Assembly: GCF_016887565.1 (NCBI RefSeq)
Contig: NZ_CP069396.1
Span: forward strand, 186,001-250,000
Source of the DNA: Archangium violaceum
GTDB lineage: Bacteria > Myxococcota > Myxococcia > Myxococcales > Myxococcaceae
Direction of reading: 5' to 3'
DNA: 64,000 bases
The notes below the pieces were generated by a model. That model was not told the DNA's origin. It did no database searches and saw only the letters and a program-made list of their open reading frames with translations. A program made the translations under genes and the position numbers. This document shows positions 41,687 to 52,729 of the stretch, piece by piece. Within the stretch, counting starts at the first letter, position 1; each line of letters begins with the position of its first letter.

Positions 41687-42730
41687 TCAGGCGACCGTGC
41701 CCTCGGGGAAGTCGATCTGCTCCCACCGGTGGCCGGTCATGATCGCGCGCTGCTCGGCGGCGGCGAGCAGCTCATGCGGGTAGCCGAGCGGGACCGCGGT
41801 GATTTCGTCCAGGCGGCGGAGCTGCTCGTCGCTCAGCTGGAGCGTGGCGGCGGCGAGGTTGTCGTCGAGTTGGGCGCGGGTGCGCGGTCCGATGACCGGA
41901 AGGACGCCCTTCGCCTTCACCCAGGCGATGGCGACCCGGCCCGGATTGGAGTCGAGCTCCCCGGCGATGGCGGTGAGCGCGTCGAGCACGGGGGCATTGC
42001 GCACGGGGTCGTCATGGAGAACGCTTCCCTTCAAGTCGGTCGCGCGGCCCTTCTCGCCCTTGCGGTACTTGCCGGTGAGCAGCCCTCCGCCCATCGGTGA
42101 CCACCCCATGATGCCCAGGCCGAGGCCATTCGCCATCGGCAGCAGCTCGCGCTCGGCCGTGCGCTGGATGAGGCTGTATTCGAGCTGCACGGCGGCGATC
42201 GGTGCCCAGCCCCGCAGGTCGGCCGTATTGGCAGCGGTGGCGACCCGCCACGCCGGGAAGTTGGACAAGCCCCCATAGACAATCTTGCCGGCGCGCACGA
42301 GATCATCGAGGCCGCGTGCTATCTCCTCGGCCGGCGTCACGCCGTCGTCCATGTGGACGAAATAGAGGTCGATGCGGTCCGTCTTGAGTCGCTTCAAGCT
42401 GGCCTCGACCGACTGCACCATCGCCTTGCGGTTGTTGCCGAGCGCCGCCAGCGACGGTGCCCTCGTGGCGCCGCGACTGTATTTCGAGGCGATGATGAAG
42501 TCATCGCGATGGGGCGCGATGAACGCGCCAATCAGTGTCTCGGATTCGCCGAGCTGATAGTTGTCGGCGGTGTCGATGAAGTTGCCGCCCGCCTCGGCAT
42601 AGCCTCGCAGGATGTTGCGGACTTCGTCCGGCGCGGCGCCATAGCCAAAGGCAGTGCCAAACATTCCAGTGCCGAGAGCCAGCTCCGAGACCTTGAGGCC
42701 CGTCCTCTGGCCAAAAATCCTGTAGCGCAT
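41687..42730 (-). CDS. Aldo/keto reductase
   Basis: A 347-residue AKR-superfamily NADPH reductase. Hallmarks are GGNFIDTADNYQLGESETLIG (catalytic Asp and Tyr), RDDFIIASKYSRG (Lys), and RIDLYFVHMDDGVT (His), with QLEYSLIQRTAERELLPMANGLGLGIMGWSPMGGGLLTGKY typical of AKR11/12-like YajO-type proteins. It reduces aldehydes or ketones. The ATG at 42730 has GAGGAGC nine bases upstream. It is divergent from an HxlR regulator across 75 bases, the usual partner for such reductases. Confidence 0.92.
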   Translation of the reverse strand: MRYRIFGQRTGLKVSELALGTGMFGTAFGYGAAPDEVRNILRGYAEAGGNFIDTADNYQLGESETLIGAFIAPHRDDFIIASKYSRGATRAPSLAALGNNRKAMVQSVEASLKRLKTDRIDLYFVHMDDGVTPAEEIARGLDDLVRAGKIVYGGLSNFPAWRVATAANTADLRGWAPIAAVQLEYSLIQRTAERELLPMANGLGLGIMGWSPMGGGLLTGKYRKGEKGRATDLKGSVLHDDPVRNAPVLDALTAIAGELDSNPGRVAIAWVKAKGVLPVIGPRTRAQLDDNLAAATLQLSDEQLRRLDEITAVPLGYPHELLAAAEQRAIMTGHRWEQIDFPEGTVA

Positions 42731-42750
42731 TGAGTGCTCCTCTGATTGCG

Positions 42751-42765
42751 CCCGCGTTGCGCGGG
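42751..42765. promoter_or_regulatory. Candidate HxlR operator
   Basis: CCCGCG-TTG-CGCGGG, a perfect inverted repeat centred in the 75-base divergent region between the aldo/keto reductase and HxlR genes. HxlR proteins usually bind palindromes in this position. Confidence 0.4.
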
Positions 42766-42805
42766 CTGGGTGCGATGCGCGCAAGGTATCGGTTAGGATT
42801 TCGGC

Positions 42806-43210
42806 ATGACAAGAACGCACGAAAAAGTGGGGGACTCACCAGAAGGTAAGGGCGTCGAGGTGGTGTCGGACGCCGAGCTCGCCGACTGTGTTGCTCGTGC
42901 GGTCAAGGGCACCGAGGAGGCGCTGAGCATGCTGGAGGGGCGCTGGAAGATGATGATCCTCTTCCACCTCTTCGCCCGGCCCGTGCTGCGGTTCTCGGAG
43001 CTGGAGCGAGCCATTCCGGCCATCTCGCAGAAGATGCTGAGCCAGCAGCTCCGAGAACTGGAGCGCGATGGAATCGTGCGGCGCACCGTTCATCCCCAGG
43101 TGCCACCCAAGGTGGAATACGCCCTGACGGACTGGGGGCGCTCCCTGTGCCCCGTCCTGGACGCTCTCCTGAAGTGGTTGGAGTCGCGAGGCGCCTCGCC
43201 GACTGGGTGA
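42806..43210 (+). CDS. HxlR-family transcriptional regulator
   Basis: A 134-residue winged-helix HxlR regulator: ALSMLEGRWKMMILFHLFARPVLRFSELERAIPAISQKMLSQQLRELERDGIVRRTVHPQVPPKVEYALTDWGRSLCPVLDAL. HxlR proteins sense aldehydes, quinones or disulfide stress. It is divergent from and likely regulates the aldo/keto reductase. The N-terminal 35 residues before the core are variable. Confidence 0.93.
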   Translation: MTRTHEKVGDSPEGKGVEVVSDAELADCVARAVKGTEEALSMLEGRWKMMILFHLFARPVLRFSELERAIPAISQKMLSQQLRELERDGIVRRTVHPQVPPKVEYALTDWGRSLCPVLDALLKWLESRGASPTG

Positions 43211-43221
43211 CGGGACAGCCG

Positions 43222-44793
43222 TCACCACTGGGTGTGGCGATAGTCCTTGAAGAAGTTGCCCCACACGTACTGTCCGGTGTTCACCGAGGAGATGACCGGA
43301 TCCACCACGCGCGCGGCGCCGTCGACGATGTCCAGGGGCGGCTGGAAGTCGAGCTCCTGCTGCTTGCGCTCGGCGAGCATCGCCGGGTCCTCGTCGGTGA
43401 CCCAGCCGGTGTCCACCGCGTTCATGAAGATGCTGTCCTTCGCGTAGTCGGGCGCCGAGGTCAGCGTCATCATGTTCAGCGCGGCCTTCGCCATGTTGGT
43501 GTGCGGATGTCTGTCCGTCTTCGTCCCGCGCGAGAAGCTGCCCTCCATGGCCGACACGTTCACGATGTGGCCGGGTGAGGAGCGGTCGCGCGTCATCAGC
43601 GGCTTCAGCTTCCCGCAGAGGATGAAGGGCGCCACCGCGTTCACCAGGTGCACCTCGAGCATCTCCGCCGTCGTCACGTCCGCCAGCTTCATCCGCCAGG
43701 AGTTCATCTGCCGCAGATCCACCTGCTGGAGATCCGCGTCCAGCCGTCCCTCGGGGAAGAGGGCGCGCGTGTCGCCCTCCTGCTCCATGGCATACGGGAG
43801 CAGCGACAGCGCGGCGGACGAGTGGATGCCGAGCGCCGGATCGCTGCTGCGCCACGTGGTCTCGAGCGCCGAGGCCCCAGCGCCGCCTTCACCGAGGGCG
43901 GGCCGCACCGCCGCGACGCACGCCTGGTGTCCGGCGAGCAGCGGGCGCGTCTCCTCGGGGAGCTCGTCGAGGGGACGCAGCTCGCCCTCCAGCAGGTGCG
44001 CGTAGAAGCCGGGCGGACGGCGCACGGTCTGCGCCGCGTTGTTGATGAGGATGTCCAGCCGGTGGTGCGTCTGCTCCACGTGCCGCGCGAAGAGCTCGAC
44101 GCTGGGCGCGTGCCTCAGGTCCAGGCCATGGATGTGCAGCCGGTGCGACCACTCCGCGAAGTCGGGCTCTCGCGCGTAGCGATGCGCCGCGTCCTGGGGA
44201 AACCGCGTGGTGGCAATCACTCGCGCCCCCGAGCGCAGCAACATCAGTGACGCCTGATAGCCGATCTTCACGCGCGCGCCGGTGATGAGCGCGACCTTCC
44301 CGGACAGCGGGGCCCGCTGGGTCCGCTTCGCGTAGTTGAAGTCCGCGCACGTGCCGCACATGGAGTCGTAGAAGAAGTGCAGCTTCCGGAACTCCGCCTT
44401 GCAGACGTAGCACCTGCGCGCCACCTCCAGGAGCCGCTCCGGCTCCTCCGTGGGCGGCGGGGGCGGAAGCAGCGGCACCGTGAACACGGCGGTCCGGCGC
44501 AGCGTGCGAATCTCGGTCGTCGCGCGCAGGCCCCGGTCGTGCTCGCGCTTCGTCTGCTTGCGCTCGCGCCTCAGCGCCTTCGCCAGCCGGGCCTTCGTGT
44601 CGCGATCCGGATGCACCAGGTGGCCCGCGGCGGCCAGCAGGGCGATCCTCTCCGCCTCGGGGAGATTCGTCAGCAGGACACGTTCCTCGCTCATCCTCTG
44701 GAGGATGTGCGTGCATCGGCGCACCTCGTCCAGTGACAAGGGGGTCGGCTGCTCGGCGGGCGGTGGCGTCTGGGTGGTCTCGGCGTCCTTCAT
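43222..44793 (-). CDS. Large SDR-family protein with N-terminal Cys4 site, no catalytic Tyr
   Basis: A 523-residue protein. The first 125 residues are polar and helical; then Cys128-x2-Cys131 and Cys146-x2-Cys149 form a probable zinc-binding knuckle (RRCYVCKAEFRKLHF, YDSMCGTCADFNY). The C-terminal SDR domain (from about residue 163) has a TGARVKIG cofactor loop and LDILINNAAQT. The Ser step is present (NVSAMEG), but the Tyr of YxxxK is Thr (HTNMAKAALNMM). Similar proteins in bacteria and fungi keep this altered motif, so the family may bind rather than reduce. It begins 98 bases after the catalase-like gene on the same strand. Confidence 0.75.
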   Translation of the reverse strand: MKDAETTQTPPPAEQPTPLSLDEVRRCTHILQRMSEERVLLTNLPEAERIALLAAAGHLVHPDRDTKARLAKALRRERKQTKREHDRGLRATTEIRTLRRTAVFTVPLLPPPPPTEEPERLLEVARRCYVCKAEFRKLHFFYDSMCGTCADFNYAKRTQRAPLSGKVALITGARVKIGYQASLMLLRSGARVIATTRFPQDAAHRYAREPDFAEWSHRLHIHGLDLRHAPSVELFARHVEQTHHRLDILINNAAQTVRRPPGFYAHLLEGELRPLDELPEETRPLLAGHQACVAAVRPALGEGGAGASALETTWRSSDPALGIHSSAALSLLPYAMEQEGDTRALFPEGRLDADLQQVDLRQMNSWRMKLADVTTAEMLEVHLVNAVAPFILCGKLKPLMTRDRSSPGHIVNVSAMEGSFSRGTKTDRHPHTNMAKAALNMMTLTSAPDYAKDSIFMNAVDTGWVTDEDPAMLAERKQQELDFQPPLDIVDGAARVVDPVISSVNTGQYVWGNFFKDYRHTQW

Positions 44794-44891
44794 GCCACCG
44801 GTGCATACCCTCAGCGGCGGTGCGCGGAAAGGACAAGGATGGGATCGGGCTCGATGGGCGGGTGGGGGACCGTCCGGCCGAGCGGTCCGGG

Positions 44892-45893
44892 TCAGACGGC
44901 CTCGGAGGGCTCGCCGATGGGGACGTGGTTGCGGCGGCGGCGGTAGTCGGCCGAGGCCTTGTAGACGGCCCTGCGAGCGCGGTTGATGCTCCCCACGGGT
45001 GCGTGCTCCGGGAGCGCGTGCCAGGGCGAATAGGAGAGGTTGTCGATCGCCTCGGGCTGGCCAGGGGTGTCGATGTCCTGTCCCGCCGGCAGCTCGAGGG
45101 TGGCGACCTGGATGAGCGGTGAGAGCTCCTCGCTCCAGCGCACGGTGGCCTTCTCGAGGGGCATGGACTCCGGGTCCTTCTGGAACTGGAGGAAGAAGTC
45201 GAAGCGGGCCCCTCGCTCGAGCAGCCGCCGGCGCAGGTCTCGCCGCAGGTGGTTCGGGCCGCGCTTCTCCTTCGGGACGGGCGGCGGGTCGCAGCTGTCC
45301 GCGCGGGGCCGGAGGGCGTATTTGACGAAGCGGTCGCCGAACGCGTAGGGCACCGTGCTCGAGTAGCGGGCGAGCAGGGCGCTGTCCTCTTCCTTCGCCA
45401 TCTCCTGGAGGATGCGGGCCGTGTCGGGGTGGCTCGCGAGGAAGGCCTCGAAGGCCTCCGCGCTCGCCAGGGAGACCTCGGTGAAGTCGGCGAAGGTCTC
45501 GGCGTCATCGACGAAGAAGACATCGTGGTTCTGCAGCACGAAGTCGTGCGTCAGGGCCTGCTCCTCACCCCCGAGGAGCTTGGGACCCGGCACGTCGAGC
45601 AGCTTGATGGCCAGTCCGAGGGTGGCGTTCGCGGCATCGGGGATCTGGGGCGAGGTGTCGGAGGAGAAGCGGACCCAGGCGGAGCTCTCCTCCAGGGCGA
45701 AGACTCCGACGCGCAGCTCCGCGGGAAGGTCCGGCCGGATGGTGAACACGCCGCGGGCATGACCCTGGGGCTTGAGGAAGACCGGGCGCTGGACGCGGCG
45801 ATCCAGGCCGACATAGCGGCTCGCCTGGAGGCCGAGGAACAGGTTCTCGAGCCGGGTGATCGCCGCGCGCTCGCGGTCTGACGGGGTCGCCAT
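44892..45893 (-). CDS. Catalase-like haem protein
   Basis: A 333-residue protein of the catalase-like superfamily, much shorter than true catalases. A distal His lies in QGHARGVFTIRPDLP, the conserved beta-barrel reads AWVRFSSDTSPQIPDAANATLGLAIKLLDVPG, and THDFVLQNHDVFFVDDAETFADF corresponds to the family's NNxPxFF region. The end SYSPWHALPEHAPVGSINRARRAVYKA is typical. It may act as an organic peroxidase or allene-oxide-type enzyme. The ATG at 45893 has GGAGG five bases upstream. It is divergent from the lanthipeptide precursor gene. Confidence 0.78.
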   Translation of the reverse strand: MATPSDRERAAITRLENLFLGLQASRYVGLDRRVQRPVFLKPQGHARGVFTIRPDLPAELRVGVFALEESSAWVRFSSDTSPQIPDAANATLGLAIKLLDVPGPKLLGGEEQALTHDFVLQNHDVFFVDDAETFADFTEVSLASAEAFEAFLASHPDTARILQEMAKEEDSALLARYSSTVPYAFGDRFVKYALRPRADSCDPPPVPKEKRGPNHLRRDLRRRLLERGARFDFFLQFQKDPESMPLEKATVRWSEELSPLIQVATLELPAGQDIDTPGQPEAIDNLSYSPWHALPEHAPVGSINRARRAVYKASADYRRRRNHVPIGEPSEAV

Positions 45894-46089
45894 GGGTCCT
45901 CCACACGGGGTAGATGCCGGGGCCTTGGAGTCCCAGGCCGTGAAGACAGAGGGCGCCCGAGGTGGACGTGATGGCGCGCCGGGAGGGATGCGTGCACGGA
46001 GGGGGCGCGGCCGAGTGCGCCCACGAGTCACAGGTAGGGATGGCGACTCCAACCAGATGCCCGAGCAAGGGCATGACAAGGAGGACGCC

Positions 46090-46362
46090 ATGAGTCGTCG
46101 AGAGCAGATCATCCGAGCGTGGAAGGACCCGGAGTACCGGGCGAGACTGTCGGCCGAGGAGCGCGCGGAGTTGCCGGAGAGCCCGGCGGGCCAGTCGATG
46201 GGGGAGCTCGAGGAGTCGCAACTGGACCAGGCCGTGGGCGGCGGAGGTCCGGGCTTCTCCTCGCCCATCCGATGCCGCAGCCTGAATGTGATCACCTGCG
46301 GAACCGTCGGCTCCGTGAAGATCGCCCTGTGCCCTCCCCCCGTGCTGACGGTGCTGGAGTGA
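46090..46362 (+). CDS. Mersacidin/lichenicidin-type lanthipeptide precursor (orphan)
   Basis: A 90-residue precursor peptide. The leader (1-51) matches class II lanthipeptide leaders of the mersacidin/lichenicidin type: IIRAWKDPEYRARLSAEERA then ELPESPAG, SQLDQAVGG, with a double-Gly cleavage site. The core, from about residue 52, holds three Cys (62, 70, 81) and Ser57, Ser58, Ser64, Thr69, Thr72, Ser75, Thr87, so up to three thioether rings. The core is rich in Gly, Pro, Ile and Val and ends CPPPVLTVLE. AAGGAGGA lies four bases upstream of the ATG. No LanM, protease/transporter or immunity gene is in the window, so it must be modified in trans. Confidence 0.85.
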   Translation: MSRREQIIRAWKDPEYRARLSAEERAELPESPAGQSMGELEESQLDQAVGGGGPGFSSPIRCRSLNVITCGTVGSVKIALCPPPVLTVLE

Positions 46363-46380
46363 GGGAGTACGTCGTTGGCG

Positions 46381-46406
46381 CTGGAGCCCGCTGCACCGGG
46401 CTCCAG
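46381..46406 (+). terminator. Hairpin after the lanthipeptide gene
   Basis: CTGGAGCCCG (46381-46390), six-base loop, CGGGCTCCAG (46397-46406), 19 bases after the stop. No T-run, but a clear 10-base stem between the peptide gene and the convergent kelch gene. Confidence 0.6.
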
Positions 46407-46448
46407 CCCGTCACGGGACGGCGGCTTGGATGAACAGCAGACAAGGGC

Positions 46449-47516
46449 TCAGCGACTGAAACGTTCCGCCACCGGAGTGCTGCCATTGAGCAACAGCACC
46501 TCCCCGGTGTGGAGCAGCACGGCGGCGCCGCGCGAGGTGGAGGCGGTCGCGGACGCGGCGGGCAGCCACGCGTTCTGGGTCGGAGAGTAGAGCGCCGCCT
46601 GCCCGGCGTTGTTCACCACCAGCACCTCCCCCGAGTAGAGCAGTGTCGCGGAGGTGGGCTGGGTGAAGGGAAGGGCCGGGCCCGAGAACCAGCGCCCGTT
46701 GTAGGGGTCATACATGTCCACCGGCGTCTCGGAGGCGCCCATGGTGGTGACCAGGACCATCACGTTGCCCGAGTAGAGCCGGAGGGCGCGATGCTCCCCG
46801 CCGGGGTGGGGCATGGGGCTCGTGGCCGTCCAGGTTCCCGTGGAGGGATCGAAGAGCTCGGCCGGAGCCTCCGATGAGGCGCCTCCCGTCACCAGGACCT
46901 TTCCCGAGTAGAGCAGCGTCGCGCTGTGTCCGTATCGCGGTGTGGTCATGGACCCTGGCAGCGGGGTCCACGTGTCCGAGTCGGGGTCGTACTCCCGTGC
47001 GGTCGCCAGGGGGACCAGGTTGCCGCCCAGGTAGGTATAGCCTCCCGCGAGGAGGACCTTGCCCGAGTCGAGCAACGTCACGCTTCCACGGGAGTAGGAC
47101 GCGTTCGCATGGGACCAGGAGTCGGTGCCCGGATCGTAGAGCATCATGCCCGGGGTGCCTCCCATCCGGCCGGCGAACATGACTCCCGCCAGGACCTTGC
47201 CCGAGGGAAGTTCCGTCAACACGGCGTTGGAACAATAACCCGGGGAGCACATGGGGTTCATGGCCCGCCACGTGTTGGTGTACGGGTCATAGCGATGCAC
47301 GAAACCGAAGTAGGGATCCAACACCTCGCCCGTGCCGCGAAGCAGAATGGCGCTCGTGCTGGGATAGGTCTTGGCGGACGTGGGAGTCCATGTCCCGACT
47401 TCGCCCGCCAGCGCTCCGGCCCGGCTCTCCAGGGTGGGCGCTTGGGTCTCGGGCTGACACCCCACGGCCATGGAAAACAATCCCGTCAGCAACACGGACG
47501 ACCACTTGAGCGTCAT
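46449..47516 (-). CDS. Kelch-repeat beta-propeller lipoprotein
   Basis: A 355-residue exported lipoprotein: signal LLTGLFSMAVGC with lipobox, then about six kelch-type blades, recognisable as SATLLYSGKVLVTGG, AREYDPDSDTWTPLPGSM, VTLLDSGKVLLAGG and AELFDPSTGTWTATSPM. Kelch propellers bind proteins or sugars; myxobacteria have many such secreted forms. The ATG at 47516 starts the signal peptide. The gene is convergent with the lanthipeptide precursor. Confidence 0.82.
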   Translation of the reverse strand: MTLKWSSVLLTGLFSMAVGCQPETQAPTLESRAGALAGEVGTWTPTSAKTYPSTSAILLRGTGEVLDPYFGFVHRYDPYTNTWRAMNPMCSPGYCSNAVLTELPSGKVLAGVMFAGRMGGTPGMMLYDPGTDSWSHANASYSRGSVTLLDSGKVLLAGGYTYLGGNLVPLATAREYDPDSDTWTPLPGSMTTPRYGHSATLLYSGKVLVTGGASSEAPAELFDPSTGTWTATSPMPHPGGEHRALRLYSGNVMVLVTTMGASETPVDMYDPYNGRWFSGPALPFTQPTSATLLYSGEVLVVNNAGQAALYSPTQNAWLPAASATASTSRGAAVLLHTGEVLLLNGSTPVAERFSR

Positions 47517-47759
47517 GACGCACTCTTTCAATGGAAGTGCACACTCGGGAGCGGGCGTGCGCTGACAGGGTAGGAGAGACGCGAGGGCCATCAAAACCCA
47601 GCACTTCTCACGACGAGCCGCGTCATTTCCGGAAAATGCCGGGAAACTTGGTTTTTATGTTTTTCAATTGACCCGAAAATCATATTCCCCGCCTCTTCGG
47701 GACTTGGATGCGTGCGTCCATCGCTTTCTCAGAAAGAGGGAATAATGAGAGGTAGAACC

Positions 47760-50700
47760 ATGACAGATTGGACCCGGGCTGGCGGCTTCGTGCTGCTGCT
47801 CCTGCAGATGGTGCTCACCGCCTGCGGGGCCCAGCCGTCGGCTCCGTCGGACACGGGCGCCGTGGCTCTCGGCCTGGCGACGAACGTGGCGCTCGGCAAG
47901 GCCATCTCGACCTCGGGCTATACCCAGACGTACGTCCCGGCGAACGCGAACGACGGCAGCCGGACCACCTACTGGGAAGGGACGGCCAATGCCTATCCCA
48001 ATACCCTGACGGTGAACCTGGGCGGCAATCACGACATCACCTCGGTCGTGGTGCAGCTCAACCCGGACAGCGTCTGGGGCACGCGCACGCAGAACATCGC
48101 GGTGCTGGGTCACAACGCGAGCACGAGCACCTTCTCCACGCTCGTGGCCGCGCAGACCTACACCTTCGACCCCGCAAGCGGCAATCAGGTGACGATTCCC
48201 CTGACGGCCACCGCGAGCGAGGTCCGTCTTCAGTTCGCGTCGAACAGTGGCGCCCCGGGCGGGCAGGTCGCCGAGTTCCAGATCTTCGGCGCGCCGTCCG
48301 GCGGAACGCAGACCTATGCCCTGACCGTCAACAACGGCACGGGCAGTGGCTCGTACGCGGCCGGCACGGTCGTGAGCATCACGGCCAACGCCCCTCCCTC
48401 CGGTCAGGTCTTCAGCTCCTGGTCGGGTGGCGTCGCCTCGAGCTTCGGCAACATCTACGCGGCCTCGACCACGTACACCATGGGCTCGGCGGCGGCGACC
48501 GTCACCGCCACCTACGCGCCGAGCACCGGCGGCAGCAAGTACGAGGCGGAGTCCGCCACCCTGAGCGGTGGTGCCGCGGTGACCACCAACCATGCCAACT
48601 ACAGCGGCACGGGCTTCGTGGAGGGCTACTGGGCCCAGGGCGCCAGCACCCGCTTCAACGTCTCCGTCGCCAGCGCCGGCTGGTACGACGTGAGCCTGCG
48701 CTACGGCAACGGCTTCGCCGACTCCAACATCTCCGTCTACGTGAATGGCTCGCGCATCGTGCAGAGCGCCCTGCCCACGACGGGCAACTGGGACACCTGG
48801 GCCAACAAGGCCGAGACCTTCTATCTGAACGCGGGCTCCAACCAGGTGGCCTACCAGTACGACTCCGGTGACGGCGCGAACATCAACCTGGACTTCATCA
48901 CCGTCGCTCCCTCGGCCGTGAAGAAGGCCGACCTGATCGTCACCGACATCCAGTGGACCGCGGCGCACAATCCTCCCCAGGAGGGCGAGGCCATCACCCT
49001 GAAGGCCGTGGTGAAGAACAATGGCACCGCCGCCAGCCCCGCCGGCGTCCACAAGGTCTCCTTCCGCATCAACAACCAGGAGATCGCCGCCTCGACGCTC
49101 CCCACCACCACGTCCATCGCCGCCGGCGCGAGCGCGACCCTGTCGGCCAATGCCACCTGGTCCACCGCCAATGGCACGTACTCCATCACCGCCATCGCGG
49201 ATCCGGACAACGCCATCGCCGAGTTCAACGACGGCAACAACAGCTTCAGCAAGAGCCTCACGGTGACGCAGCTGCCCGGGCCGGATCTGGTCGTCCGCGG
49301 CATCTCCTGGACGCCGAACACCCCCGCCGCTGGCGCCGCCGTCAGCTTCCTGGTGACCATCGCCAACCAGGGCCTCAACGCGGCGGGTAGCGCCGCCACC
49401 GTCCGGCTGGTCATCGATGGAACGACGACCCTCACCGGCGTCTCCTCCACGGCCCTCGCCGCGGGCGCCACCGCCGTCGTCAACCTGAGCGGCACCTGGA
49501 CCGCCACCAATGGCAACCACACCCTGCTCGCCACCGTCGACCCCGCCAACGCCATCTCCGAGGCCGTGGAGAGCAACAACACCTCCGCCACCAGCTTCTA
49601 CGTCGGCCGCGGCGCCAACGTGCCGTGGATCGAGTACGAGGCCGAGAACGGGACGACCAACGGTCAGGTCCAGGGTCCCAGCCGCGCGCTCGGCACCATC
49701 CCGGGCGAGGCCTCCGGCCGCAAGGCCGTCGTGCTCAACGCGACCGGCCAGTACGTGCAGTGGACCACCACCGCGGCCGCCAACGCCATCGTCGTGCGCA
49801 ACAGCATCCCCGACGCCCCCGGCGGCGGCGGCATCACCGCGACGCTGAGCCTCTACGTCAACGGTAGCAAGCTCACCACCCTCACCCTCTCCTCCAAGGA
49901 GGCGTGGGTCTACGGTGGCGATGACTTCCAGTCCAACAGCCCCTCGGCCGGCGCCCCTCGCCGCATCTACGACGAGTCCAGCAAGCTGCTGAGCACCACC
50001 ATCCCCGCTGGCGCCACCGTCCGTCTGCAGAAGGACTCGGGCGACACCGCCGCGTACTACGCCATCGACTTCATCGACCTGGAGCTGGTGGGGGCCCCCA
50101 TCGCCAAGCCCGCTGGCTACATCGACATCACGGAGCCGGGTCACAGCTGGACGCCCGCGGTGCCCAACGACGGCGTCTCCGACGACAACGCCATCAACCA
50201 GGCGATCATGGCGGCCATGGCCGGGCAGTACAAGGGCGTCTACTTCCCGCCGGGCGTCTTCGACCAGACCAACAAGTACCAGGTCAAGGGCATCCCCATC
50301 CAGGGCGCGGGCCTCTGGTACACCAGGCTCTACAACGCCAGCCTGGCGGAGGACGCGGGCTGGGGTCAGACGGGCTTCATCATCACCGGCGACGGCGCGC
50401 AGTTCCGCGACTTCGCCATCTTCGGCAACACCGACGGTCTGCGCACCCAGGGTGGCAAGGCCTGGGTGAACTCGGCCTTCAAGAACACCGTCATCGAGAA
50501 CATGTGGATCGAACACGTCCACTGCGGCTACTGGGTCGGTGGTAATTCCGAGTCCACCAACCTGCGCATCAGCAACGTGCGCATCCGCAACACCGGCGCG
50601 GACGGCATCAACCTCTGCAACGGCACCAAGGACAGCGTCATCGAGAACTCCCACGCCCGCAACACGGGCGACGACGCGTTCGCCATCTGGTCCGCCACCG

Positions 50701-51257
50701 ACCTGTACCCCCAGCCGAACATCAACAACGTCATCCGCAACTGCACGGTGCAGATCACCTGGCGCGCCGCGGCCTTCGCCATCTACGGCGGACGCGGAAA
50801 CCGCATCGAGAACAGCATCGCCTATGACACGCTCACCTATCCCGGTCTGACCGTCAGCTCCGAGTTCCAGCCCTTCCCGATGGAGTCGGCGACGATCGAC
50901 GGGCTGACCCTGGTGCGCACCGGCGGCACCTACTGGGGCGGGCAGCAGTTCGGCTCCATCTGGCTGCGCGCCGACATGAACCCGACCAACGGCATCACCA
51001 TCCGGAACGTCGACATCATCGACCCGACCTACCAGGGCATCAGCATCCAGAGCAACAACGGGGGCGTCTTCACCAACGTCGCCTTCGAGAACGTCACCAT
51101 CTCCAACCCCACGACCTACGGCCTCCAGGTCCTGTCCACCGCCAAGGGCAGCGGCACCTTCACCAACGTGACGGTGAACAACGCCCCCAGCGGCAAGGCC
51201 GTCAACCAGAGCAACGGTGGCTTCACCATCGTGAATGGCGGTGGCAACAACTGGTAG
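47760..51257 (+). CDS. GH87 alpha-1,3-glucanase (mycodextranase-type), multidomain lipoprotein
   Basis: An 1165-residue exported enzyme. After a lipobox (QMVLTAC) come a discoidin/F5-8C-like domain (about 25-150), a bacterial repeat domain (about 155-220), a CBM6/35-like domain (about 230-355) and two CARDB domains ([30 protein letters not shown]). The C-terminal GH87 domain (about 590-1165) has a Galactose-binding-like start ([20 protein letters not shown]) and a right-handed beta-helix with [20 protein letters not shown] and [10 protein letters not shown], where the catalytic Asp residues lie. GH87 enzymes cut alpha-1,3-glucan of fungal walls and dental mutan. The ATG at 47760 has GAGAGG seven bases upstream. 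Confidence 0.85.
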   Translation: MTDWTRAGGFVLLLLQMVLTACGAQPSAPSDTGAVALGLATNVALGKAISTSGYTQTYVPANANDGSRTTYWEGTANAYPNTLTVNLGGNHDITSVVVQLNPDSVWGTRTQNIAVLGHNASTSTFSTLVAAQTYTFDPASGNQVTIPLTATASEVRLQFASNSGAPGGQVAEFQIFGAPSGGTQTYALTVNNGTGSGSYAAGTVVSITANAPPSGQVFSSWSGGVASSFGNIYAASTTYTMGSAAATVTATYAPSTGGSKYEAESATLSGGAAVTTNHANYSGTGFVEGYWAQGASTRFNVSVASAGWYDVSLRYGNGFADSNISVYVNGSRIVQSALPTTGNWDTWANKAETFYLNAGSNQVAYQYDSGDGANINLDFITVAPSAVKKADLIVTDIQWTAAHNPPQEGEAITLKAVVKNNGTAASPAGVHKVSFRINNQEIAASTLPTTTSIAAGASATLSANATWSTANGTYSITAIADPDNAIAEFNDGNNSFSKSLTVTQLPGPDLVVRGISWTPNTPAAGAAVSFLVTIANQGLNAAGSAATVRLVIDGTTTLTGVSSTALAAGATAVVNLSGTWTATNGNHTLLATVDPANAISEAVESNNTSATSFYVGRGANVPWIEYEAENGTTNGQVQGPSRALGTIPGEASGRKAVVLNATGQYVQWTTTAAANAIVVRNSIPDAPGGGGITATLSLYVNGSKLTTLTLSSKEAWVYGGDDFQSNSPSAGAPRRIYDESSKLLSTTIPAGATVRLQKDSGDTAAYYAIDFIDLELVGAPIAKPAGYIDITEPGHSWTPAVPNDGVSDDNAINQAIMAAMAGQYKGVYFPPGVFDQTNKYQVKGIPIQGAGLWYTRLYNASLAEDAGWGQTGFIITGDGAQFRDFAIFGNTDGLRTQGGKAWVNSAFKNTVIENMWIEHVHCGYWVGGNSESTNLRISNVRIRNTGADGINLCNGTKDSVIENSHARNTGDDAFAIWSATDLYPQPNINNVIRNCTVQITWRAAAFAIYGGRGNRIENSIAYDTLTYPGLTVSSEFQPFPMESATIDGLTLVRTGGTYWGGQQFGSIWLRADMNPTNGITIRNVDIIDPTYQGISIQSNNGGVFTNVAFENVTISNPTTYGLQVLSTAKGSGTFTNVTVNNAPSGKAVNQSNGGFTIVNGGGNNW

Positions 51258-51284
51258 GCTGAACCCTTCGGTTCATCCCTCCGA

Positions 51285-51314
51285 GGCCGCCCCTTCACGG
51301 GGGCGGCCTTTTTT
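51285..51314 (+). terminator. Intrinsic terminator after GH87
   Basis: GGCCGCCCC (51285-51293), loop of about six bases, GGGGCGGCC (51300-51308), followed by six T. A textbook rho-independent terminator 28 bases after the stop codon. Confidence 0.92.
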
Positions 51315-51384
51315 CTTTCCGGGCCGGGAGAATGAGGGATGCTTCCGCGCGTCGTTCTTTACCCCCCACAGGAGGCAATTCCGA

Positions 51385-52653
<1,269 letters not shown>

Positions 52654-52674
52654 TCCGTCCCTCTCCGTAGCACG

Positions 52675-52708
52675 CCGCTGCCGGGCACTCCTTCCCGCCC
52701 GGCAGCGG
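52675..52708. terminator. Bidirectional terminator hairpin
   Basis: CCGCTGCCGGGC (52675-52686), ten-base loop, GCCCGGCAGCGG (52697-52708), a perfect 12-base stem between the sugar-binding protein and the convergent GH31 gene. Confidence 0.7.
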
Positions 52709-52729
52709 GTTACAGCCTTTCGGGTGTGT

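Noticed and set aside
47640-47700. TTGACC in an AT-rich patch before the GH87 gene as a sigma-70 promoter
   Set aside because: No -10 box at a proper spacing; only the AT-rich character supports it.
47664-50654. A 996-codon open frame on the minus strand opposite the GH87 gene
   Set aside because: It has low-complexity Gly/Val/Asp/Arg composition, no domain, and mirrors the codon bias of the real + strand gene, which has clear domains and a lipobox.
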